Origin: an uncultured Roseiflexus sp.
GTDB taxonomy: Bacteria > Chloroflexota > Chloroflexia > Chloroflexales > Roseiflexaceae
Length of the DNA stretch: 33,866 nucleotides
Direction of reading: 5' to 3'
Assembly (NCBI GenBank): GCA_937935075.1
Contig: CALGYB010000083.1
Span: 1 to 33,866, forward strand
Shown here: positions 16,516 through 22,882 of the stretch, piece by piece
How the letters are laid out: each line of letters starts with the position of its first letter
Numbering within the stretch: the stretch's first letter is position 1
The notes under the pieces: model-generated
What the model saw: only the letters and a program-made list of their open reading frames with translations
What the model was told of the DNA's origin: nothing
Database searches by the model: none
Made by a program: the position numbers and the translations under genes

Positions 16516-17681
16516 AGTGTCGCCGTGGACCTATTTACTTTTTGTTTACAGATTGCGAGACGCGGAGAAGATACCATAGAGTCGTGTGCGCGTCAAACGC
16601 AGGTTGTGCGTGTTCAGCGTTGGGGTAACGCTGCAAACCCGGGAGCAGGGCGCTTACAACACGTGAAGCCTTTTTAGCAAGCCTCCACGTCGTATCAGCC
16701 GTTTCAGGCATCAGGATGTAGGCACAGTCGAGGCGGCGCATCGCTCCAACACATGTCGCGTTGCGTTATCGATCCCATTCCTTGCAGGCATGCGCCGTAT
16801 CAGATCACACGCGCGGGCGCCACTCCCCGCGCCGATCATCCGAAACCCCGTGCGTGCGCGGAGCCTGCGTTAACGCAGAGACGCAAAGGCGCAAAGCGGT
16901 TGCGCCTCTGCGTGCGCGCGGGGCATGAGATACGTTGGTCAGGCGCAGACTGTACGCACTCGACGAAACCGCGTGCGTGCGGGCATGCGTGTTGGCAGCG
17001 GCGCGCTCTCAATTATTGGCGTCCGAATCTCCAGGTGCGCGGGGCTGGCGTGGAGGTTGATGATCTATGCCGCGCTGTACTGACCTGCCTGGCGACTAAA
17101 GCGGACTGACGCCCTCCCCAAGCCCCGTAGGGTCTTGAACGTCCTCAGCGAGGGCTTATGGAGATCAACTAAAATCGGCATACCATACCGTGGCTGGCGG
17201 TTGAAACCGCGCCTTATAGAGCGATCAAAAAAACCTGGACGCTCAAGGACGTGGCGCGACTGACGTTGGCTTCGACAGACTCAGCCAACGTCAGCCGCAA
17301 GACGGTCGGTCACCACGGACGAGTATTGCGCAACATTTGGTTGATCACTCTATTAGGGCGCATGCGCGCCGGGCGTTGGCCTGCGCCGACGCTTTCCTGG
17401 CTGCGCAGGCAGGTGGCTGACCAGAGGCCCATAGGCGCGAATGTATTCGCCAGCCCGCATGCCGGATTTAATTCTTTAATGTTCATAAGTCGCAGGCTCC
17501 GGCAAGCGAAGCCCGCGCAGACAGGCTTGACCAGGCGATACCAGCCAGATTGTTGTCTCGATATTCATCAAGGTCGGGCTAGAGTGCGGCGGATTTCCTC
17601 AAGAAACCTGCGGGAGTCGCCATCACACACTCTTCTGCACACATTCTCTCAGGCGCACAATACCCAAGAAATCGTGCGTGG
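16516..17681. other. 1.2-kb gene-free, repeat-rich region
   Basis: No convincing gene: all frames are short, Arg/Cys-rich and unlike proteins. It contains a small inverted repeat at about 16873-16916 (acgcagagacgcaaaggcgc with tgcgcctctgcgt). It also holds a REP-like palindrome at 17260-17294 within a longer dispersed repeat (17244-17308), and a 'gcaggctccggcaagcgaagcccgc' type block at about 17490-17515 that recurs inverted near 19750-19795. The right end abuts the STAS gene. Decayed intergenic or former mobile DNA is the best description. Confidence 0.6.
17244..17308. repeat. Dispersed 65-bp repeat with REP palindrome, copy A
   Basis: It includes the 12-base arms CTGACGTTGGCT (17260-17271) and AGCCAACGTCAG (17283-17294) around an 11-base loop. 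The flanks (caaggacgtgg... and ...ccgcaagacggtc) match the region 19568-19637 in opposite orientation, with a few differences. Confidence 0.75.
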
Positions 17682-18842
17682 TCAAACGTCTTCCACCTTT
17701 GACGATTGGGCATTCATGCTGGTGGACATATTCTGTTGACGTGCCATAGACACAAGACTCAGCGCGATCACCGCCTGTTGCAGGTTTGCAAAGGTGCGCA
17801 TCCGATTGAGCGCAACCCCCAAACCCACGACCGTCTGCGCCACTTCGGGGCGAATGCCGACGACGATGACCTGCGCTCCCAGGAGACGTGCGGCATCGGC
17901 AGCCCGAAGGATCATGCGCGCGACTTGCGTATCGACAAGTGGAACGCCGGTGATGTCGAAGATGATATGATGTGCGCGTTCGCGCTCAATAGCGTGGAGG
18001 ACATTCGAAACGAATGTCTCTGCGCGCGCTTCATCGATGGCGCCGACGAGTGGTGCAATGAGCACGCCAGGCAACACGGGGAGAACCGGGGCGCTCAGTT
18101 CGCGGATCGCTTCCTGGCTTGCACGCAGATCGGCAAGCGTTTGCTGCAACTGCGCTTCGCGCTGCTCAACGGTATGGAGCGCTTCCTGAAGTTCAGCGGT
18201 TCGTTCCTGCACCGTCTTCTCAAGCGTATCTCGCAAATGAGCAAGTTCCTGTTCACGTGCCAGCGCAGCCACGAGTGATTGCCGCAACACCGGACCGAAC
18301 GATGCAATGATCGTCGTGACCACAAACAGCACAAGCAGAAACAGTGCCACTGCGACAACCGTGAGATCGCCGGGCGGTTGGACTGTGGCGACAAACGGGG
18401 CGATCACCGGCTTAAGGAAGAAGACAAGGGCGGGGATCAAGCCGCTTGCTGCCGAGACCGCAATCAATCGACTGGTTTCTATCAAGAGACCGGTTAAGAT
18501 GACCGGTATCAGCGTCACCAGCAGGAATGGCGTCGCTGCCGGGTAGCCATAAATGACCGTCACAAAGAACACTGCTGCTACCAGACCGGCAGATGCCGCC
18601 AGAACCGCCGGGCGAAAACGCCCGCGGCGAAGGACTGCCACTCCTGCCATACTGGTCAGCATGACCACGACGGCGCCGACAGCAGGCACGCCGCCGGTTG
18701 GGTTGATGCCCAGCGCTGCAAGGAAGACGATCAGCGCGACCAGTGCTGCGCCGCTGATAGCGAGCAGGATGCGTTGTAATGCTGGCGCCTGCTGACGTTC
18801 AATGATGTCGCCAGACCATTCAAGATGATCAGTAGCCTGCAT
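17682..18842 (-). CDS. RsbR-like membrane protein with coiled coil and STAS domain
   Basis: 386 residues. Six hydrophobic helices lie in about 22-182, followed by a charged coiled coil (about 194-248, with KTVQERTAELQEALHTVEQR) and a STAS domain at about 254-362. The STAS part has the RsbR/RsbS type signature: LSAPVLPVLPGVLIAPLVGAID, then DITGVPLVDT with T298 and T305 at the positions where phosphorylated threonines occur in RsbR. RsbR-type proteins form stressosome-like complexes and are phosphorylated by an RsbT kinase; no RsbS or RsbT gene is adjacent. The membrane domain would replace the usual N-terminal sensor. The exact role is unknown. Confidence 0.85.
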   Translation of the reverse strand: MQATDHLEWSGDIIERQQAPALQRILLAISGAALVALIVFLAALGINPTGGVPAVGAVVVMLTSMAGVAVLRRGRFRPAVLAASAGLVAAVFFVTVIYGYPAATPFLLVTLIPVILTGLLIETSRLIAVSAASGLIPALVFFLKPVIAPFVATVQPPGDLTVVAVALFLLVLFVVTTIIASFGPVLRQSLVAALAREQELAHLRDTLEKTVQERTAELQEALHTVEQREAQLQQTLADLRASQEAIRELSAPVLPVLPGVLIAPLVGAIDEARAETFVSNVLHAIERERAHHIIFDITGVPLVDTQVARMILRAADAARLLGAQVIVVGIRPEVAQTVVGLGVALNRMRTFANLQQAVIALSLVSMARQQNMSTSMNAQSSKVEDV

Positions 18843-19075
18843 GTTCTCTCCTCACAAACAAGACGGCGCGCAGTCTGTTTAACTCGTTGCGCGCCGGTGC
18901 ATTAATGGCAGTCTGATGGCGCCGCTTCTCTTGCAGGCGTTGCAGTGACTGCTCCTGTCACTATTGTACCTCAGCGCTATTACCGTGGTTGTGTAACCTT
19001 TTGCCGATGGCTGCATTTCAAGAGTGATGCGGTTATCACACATATTTCTCAGCACACTAGAAAAGGAGCCCGACG

Positions 19076-19294
19076 ATGTTTGCAAAGAATGAGGGTCCGA
19101 TGGATCGTGGCGTTCGTGCAGTGCTTGGCATAGCAGTGCTGGCAGCGGCATTCACGCTGCTGAGCGGCGTCTGGCAGATTGTTGCCGGCGTGGTCGCGTT
19201 TATGCTGCTCGTCACAGCGGCGGTTGGCGTGTGCCCGCTCTACTCGGTGCTGGGCATCAATACCTGCCCGGTTAAGCCAGGGACGAGGGGTTAG
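19076..19294 (+). CDS. DUF2892 (YgaP-type) small membrane protein
   Basis: 72 residues, preceded by aaaaggagc. It matches the DUF2892 pattern: N-x-G-x-M-DRGVRAVLGIAVL, a glycine-rich second helix (WQIVAGVVAFMLLVTAAVGVC), then CPLYSVLGINTCPV. Two membrane helices form a hairpin. In other bacteria the domain accompanies rhodanese modules or stands alone and is linked to sulfur handling; the CP..TCP cysteines are kept. The stop codon lies inside a G-rich simple repeat. Confidence 0.88.
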   Translation: MFAKNEGPMDRGVRAVLGIAVLAAAFTLLSGVWQIVAGVVAFMLLVTAAVGVCPLYSVLGINTCPVKPGTRG

Positions 19295-19316
19295 GAGTTA
19301 GGGGTGAGGGGTGAGG
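19287..19316 (+). repeat. G-rich simple repeat over the DUF2892 stop codon
   Basis: Runs ggggttaggagttaggggtgaggggtgagg, with three GGGG tracts and further GG pairs. It could fold as a G-quadruplex in the mRNA or DNA. It overlaps the TAG stop at 19292-19294. Confidence 0.55.
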
Positions 19317-20011
19317 CGCCACGTTCACCCTATCTGGACTGTTCCTTAGGGGTGGATACTGCGGTGTGTGTCTGAGTTCTATCGTCCATTGCGAGCATCA
19401 GAATGTGCGTAAGGACAAGATGACGCCTTGCCCCAACATCCCCTTCTCCCGCAGTCGGTACAGTACCTTCACGTCTGATAATTACATTGCAGGCAGTCAG
19501 ACCGGATGTTCGAGCGTCCAGTTCGCAAGGACCAACGAACGCGCACCGGCCAGATGTTGCCCGATACTTGCTCGTGTTGACCGTTGTGCGGCTGACGTCG
19601 GCTGAGCGTGTCGAAGCCAACGTCAGCCGCTCCACGTCCTTGATGTTCCAGGTTGTGGCTGATCGCGCTATGAGCGAGGGGTTTCGCCCGCAGCGCCCCG
19701 GTGGCATTGTACAAATGACTGCACATTAGTACGGCATCGCCCGGTCTCGCCAGCGCAGGCGGGCTTGGCTCGCCGGAGCCTGCGACTTGAGTCGCCAGGC
19801 GAACCGGCGCAGAGCGGCATCGGTCGTCAACCTACCCGCAGCCCTGCACGCGGGGGATTGGTGACAACCATTGTCCATCTGGCGTCCGCAATCGCCCCGC
19901 AGCCCTGCGCGTGGGGTTTTGGTGATCGGCAACGCTCCGCTTGAGCGCAACCCTCGCGTCGCCTGCCCCTTGCCGCGCGCCTGGTTTTGCGCGCGTTCGT
20001 ATCTTCCTGCT
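19317..20011. other. Gene-free region with several dispersed repeats
   Basis: Nothing here looks coding. It contains the left copy of a degenerate repeat (about 19490-19735, see below) and the inverted copy of the 65-bp repeat. It also has a block at about 19750-19795 inverted relative to 17490-17515, and two direct copies of 'ccgcagccctgcrcg(c/t)gggg..ttggtga' at about 19848-19866 and 19901-19924. Confidence 0.6.
19490..19735. repeat. Degenerate dispersed repeat, left copy
   Basis: It starts cagtcagaccggatgttcg, continues with ccagttcgcaagg and cgcgcaccggc, and ends with gggtttcgcccgcagcgccccgg, attgtacaa and gcacatt. The same blocks in the same order and orientation recur at 22535-22865. 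The middle of this copy carries the 65-bp REP repeat (19568-19637, palindrome arms 19589-19603 and 19615-19629). Confidence 0.65.
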
Positions 20012-20332
20012 TCAGGCGCTTACAAGCGCCTTCACTGCCGTCCGATCGTACTTCTGTTTGCGGCGAATGTCGCGCAAGGCGCGGCGGTTGCGGTAAACGG
20101 TGATGAGTACCGGCGTCTTACCGGCGTCGTTGATGACCAGCGTGGCGCCTTCCAGATGATGATATTTTTGAAAGGTCGCCCGATCGGTTGGAATATCGCG
20201 CCGCCCGAGGAAGATGTGCAGCACGCCGCCGCTGCGGATGCGACGCCCATGTCGCATGATGAATGCCACCTCGTCGTCCTTCAGGTTGCGTTGTGCCTGT
20301 CGCAGGCGTGCGTGGTTGCTGATGGCGATCAT
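20012..20332 (-). CDS. DUF4258-like small protein
   Basis: 106 residues with an agaggaggc ribosome site before the ATG at 20332. The pattern is SNHARLRQAQRNLKDDEVAF, then a glycine-turn (RHGRRIRSGGVLHIFL), an acidic loop, and LVINDAGKTPVLITVYRN. This 'HA..R..qR....d.v..i...G' start and the final strand with a 'vitvy' core are those of the DUF4258 group, small proteins distantly resembling RelE/BrnT-like toxin folds. No antitoxin-like gene is paired with it on this strand. An 8-base perfect hairpin (20014-20031) covers its stop codon. Toxin activity is speculation. Confidence 0.7.
   Translation of the reverse strand: MIAISNHARLRQAQRNLKDDEVAFIMRHGRRIRSGGVLHIFLGRRDIPTDRATFQKYHHLEGATLVINDAGKTPVLITVYRNRRALRDIRRKQKYDRTAVKALVSA
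20014..20031 (-). terminator. Short hairpin at the end of the DUF4258-like gene
   Basis: aggcgctt pairs perfectly with aagcgcct across a 2-base loop and overlaps the stop codon. There is no T-tract, so it may stabilise or end the mRNA rather than act as a strict intrinsic terminator. Confidence 0.35.
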
Positions 20333-20458
20333 GCGAGCCTCCTCTATTCAGGTGCGACGCCCGCTCCTGTCTCTGGAGAGCGTCTATTTGCATTGAGCAT
20401 AGCCTGTTTCTATGAACAAGATAAGACAGTCGCGCGCTGCTTTTTTCATCTCTGTCGG

Positions 20459-20488
20459 TTGACAACCGCCAAAGCGATTGGGTATCAT
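20459..20488 (+). promoter_or_regulatory. Strong candidate promoter at the edge of the repeat array
   Basis: A perfect TTGACA (20459-20464) is followed after 18 bases by TATCAT (20483-20488). Transcription would begin about 20496, the first base of the repeat array, and would read through the array to the sigma-like gene at 21116. The DUF4258-like gene is divergent. Confidence 0.6.
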
Positions 20489-20496
20489 CCATGAAT

Positions 20497-21029
20497 GAGT
20501 CCACTGCACAAAGGCGTAACCACCAGGGGCACGAAGCGCACGGCGGGTGATAAAGATGAAGCGCATTGCCTTCGTGTCCCTTAGTGACCTTCGTGGTTCG
20601 CTTTGTGCGGTGAAGTCATGGAAGGCTTCACCACCGAGGACACGAAGCACACGAAGGGGAATAAAGATGAAGCGCACTTCCTTCATGTCCCTTGGTGACC
20701 TTCGTGGTTCGCTTTTTGCCGTGAAGTAACCACCAAGGACACGAAGCGCACGAAGGGGAATAAAGATAAAGCGCACTTCCTTCGTGTCCCTTGGTGACCT
20801 TCGTGGTTCGCTTTGTGCCGTGAAGTAACCACCACGGACACGAAGCGCACGAAGGGGAATAAAGACGAAGCGCACCTCCTTCGTGTCCCTTGGTGACCTT
20901 CGTGGTTCCGCTTTGTGCCGTGAAGTAACCACCAGGGACACGAAGCGCACGGCGGGTGATAAAGATGAAGCGCATTGCCTTCGTGTCCCTTGGTGACCTT
21001 CGTGGTTACGGCTTTTTGCAGTGAAGTCA
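20497..21029. repeat. Array of five palindromic MITE-like units
   Basis: Ends are GAGTCCACTGC and GCAGTGAAGTC, as in the single copies. Inside are five head-to-tail units of about 95-111 bases. They begin near 20515, 20628, 20726, 20824 and 20925, each with 'accacc.(a/g)ggacacgaagcgcacg' and 'ccttcgtgtcccttggtgaccttcgtggtt' halves. Every unit can fold into a long hairpin. The minus strand is open for 317 codons through the array, but that reading is repeat sequence. ATCCATG occurs on both sides (3 bases from the left end, directly at the right). Confidence 0.88.
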
Positions 21030-21115
21030 TCCATGCACATCTGTTCAGAGAACCGAGAACCGGGATGCGTGATGGGTGCTGAGGCTCTGGCGCTCTGGTG
21101 AAGGTGGTTGATGAC

Positions 21116-21763
21116 ATGGCACAGGAACGTTCGTGGTATGAAGTGGTGCAGGAGTGTCAGGAGCGTGTGGTGCGCATCCGCGCAGTGCTCACGACGGGCG
21201 GCGAGTGGACGCCAGCGCTTCAGAAAGACCTCGACAACGTGATCCTTGCAGCGCGCAACTGGATCTACGGTCGGGCGCGCAAATCGGGACTCGATGAGGA
21301 TGCCTGCGCCGATGTGCTGCTCGCGTTCATCGAACAACTCCAGCGCGATCTGCGCAGTCCCGGATTCCGTAGTATGGAGCGCAAATTCGGCTCGTACATC
21401 TCGACGACGGTTAACCGCATCCTCTACGAACGAAAAAACAACCAGCAGAACATCTTATCTTCTCTTGAGAGTCTGGATGCGCCGATGGGTGACGATGGTC
21501 TGCCGCTCCACGAGGTCATCGAAGACCCGACGCTGGCGCGTCTTGCCGAAGAGCATGACGAAGAACAGGTTCGCAAACGATTGTACGAAGCGATCGAGGC
21601 GCTTCCTGAAATCGAACGTGTGGTTGTTACGCATCGCCTGAGCGAAGTACGCGGGATTGATATTGCACAGATGCTTAGCATGTCGCCCGCAAATGTTTCA
21701 CGTATCTACAAGCGCGCAATCAATCGGTTGCGTCAGGCATTGGCTGCCGGGGAATCATCATGA
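21116..21763 (+). CDS. Sigma-70-like transcription factor
   Basis: 215 residues from an ATG 9 bases after aaggtgg (an in-frame GTG at 21098 is less likely). Residues 38-110 resemble sigma region 2 (VILAARNWIYGRARKSGL, FIEQLQRDLRSPGFRSMERK, GSYISTTVNRILYERKN). Residues 116-140 have a region-3.2-like acidic linker (SLDAPMGDDGLPLHEVIEDP). Residues 152-212 form region 4 with a clear helix-turn-helix (IDIAQMLSMSPANVSRIYKR). It would direct RNA polymerase to special promoters. It is weakly like ECF factors and probably a lineage-specific sigma. It overlaps the following XRE gene by 4 bases (ATGA), so that protein is its likely regulator. Confidence 0.8.
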   Translation: MAQERSWYEVVQECQERVVRIRAVLTTGGEWTPALQKDLDNVILAARNWIYGRARKSGLDEDACADVLLAFIEQLQRDLRSPGFRSMERKFGSYISTTVNRILYERKNNQQNILSSLESLDAPMGDDGLPLHEVIEDPTLARLAEEHDEEQVRKRLYEAIEALPEIERVVVTHRLSEVRGIDIAQMLSMSPANVSRIYKRAINRLRQALAAGESS

Positions 21764-22380
21764 AAGACCGTTCGTATTTTATCGAGGCGGCGTTGCGTTA
21801 CGAGGAACTGCTCGAATCGGGGCAGATCATCAGCCTCGATGCATTTGTGGCGCAGGAACCGCCAGAGGTGCGCGAGGAACTGCGCGCGTTTCTCGAGTTT
21901 AACCTGACGCTCGGCGAATTGGACGAGCCGGCGGTGCTATCGCCGACGGAAGAGGCGGCGGCCGACCGTGTGATGGCGCTGGCGGGGGCGGCGTGGGAAC
22001 GCGAGCTGAGCGGCGAGCCGCTCCAGAATCTGACCGACCTGCGCAAGGCGCGTCATATGACAGTCGGGCGACTGGCGCGCCACTTGAAATTGCCGGTCGA
22101 TCTGCTGGCGCGCCTGGAGCGCGGCAAAGTGCGCGTTGCGACGATCCCCGAACGGTTGATTGAGCGCCTTGCCGATGCGCTGCAAACCGCTACGTCCGTT
22201 ATTCAAGCGGCATTGCTCGCGCCGCCGCCTGCCAGCACAGGAGCGCGTCTCAACGCCGAAGATGGAATCGTCGAGCCGGAAGAGACAGTGGTCAGCTTCG
22301 CACGGGCGTTCGTAGACAGCGCTCCGACCGACGAAGAGCGGGCAGCCTGGGCTGATGTGCTGCCAGAGGACCGACGATAA
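21760..22380 (+). CDS. XRE-type HTH protein coupled to the sigma-like gene
   Basis: 206 residues. The N-terminal 50 residues (FIEAALRYEELLESGQIISLDAF...PPEVREELRAFLEFN) are acidic and helical, like N-termini of sigma-associated proteins. Residues 90-147 form an XRE/Cro-type HTH (LTDLRKARHMTVGRLARHLK, LARLERGKVRVATIPERLIE). An acidic C-terminal tail ends FARAFVDSAPTDEERAAWAD. The start overlaps the sigma stop. It could be an anti-sigma-like partner, a repressor of the locus, or both. XRE proteins next to ImmA/IrrE proteases are typical cleavage targets, and one such protease domain is encoded 500 bases downstream. Confidence 0.75.
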   Translation: MKDRSYFIEAALRYEELLESGQIISLDAFVAQEPPEVREELRAFLEFNLTLGELDEPAVLSPTEEAAADRVMALAGAAWERELSGEPLQNLTDLRKARHMTVGRLARHLKLPVDLLARLERGKVRVATIPERLIERLADALQTATSVIQAALLAPPPASTGARLNAEDGIVEPEETVVSFARAFVDSAPTDEERAAWADVLPEDRR

Positions 22381-22882
22381 AACAGGTGAATGGTCATACC
22401 TGCATTGCCGCCCAACACGGATGCACTGTATAGAACGGCGCGGGGGAGTATGCGCGCGGTGAGTGATCGCGCCGGTTCTGAATTGGCGCAGGCGATGAAC
22501 CGGGTAAGACCTGTGCCGATGTGATACTGACTTGCGGTCAGTCAGACAAGATGTTCGCGCGCCCGGTTCGCAAGGCGCACCAGTCAACGCGCACCGGCAG
22601 TCCGTGTCGTGGACGCATGACTGCGCAGTGGCATCAGCAGCCCCGGCGGGGCTTCCACTTGCGGTGAGCACCGTCGAACCGCGTGCGGTGAGCATGTCGA
22701 ACCGCGTCCTCAGCGCGGGCTTTCGCCCGCAGCGCTGGTTATCTGAAGGGCGGAATGGCGCAGCAAAGCAAACTTTCATGTCCTTAGCACGGGCTTTCGC
22801 CCGCAGCGCCCCGGCGTCCCGCTGTGCGCCCCGGCAGTATTGTACGATTGACCGCGCATTGGTATGAGGAGCGACGGCGACC
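22381..22882. repeat. 500-bp spacer with right copy of the degenerate repeat
   Basis: From about 22535 the blocks gtcagtcagacaagatgttcg, cccggttcgcaagg and cgcgcaccggc match 19494-19550. From about 22780 the blocks gggctttcgcccgcagcgccccgg, attgtacga and gcgcatt match 19678-19735. Between them gcgggctttcgcccgcagcg occurs once more (about 22718-22737). A minus-strand open frame through the spacer is not protein-like. It separates the XRE gene from the protease-helicase gene, so they may have separate promoters. Confidence 0.6.

Noticed and set aside
16535-17739. Several short open frames in the gene-free region (for example 16753-17109 and 17251-17739)
   Set aside because: Rich in Arg, Cys and His, no ribosome sites, and 17251-17739 runs through a dispersed repeat that yields the same peptide at 19330-19707 on the minus strand.
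20497-21029. Possible CRISPR array
   Set aside because: The units repeat over their whole ~100 bases, with no unique spacers, and single copies occur elsewhere.
20495-21037. ATCCATG on both sides of the array as an exact target duplication
   Set aside because: The left copy is 3 bases away from the element end, so the case is weaker than ACTATT at 13058/13172.
20384-21337. 317-codon open frame on the minus strand through the repeat array
   Set aside because: Its sequence is the same repeat unit translated over and over (TTKVTKGHEG-like), and it is antisense to the array and the start of the sigma gene.
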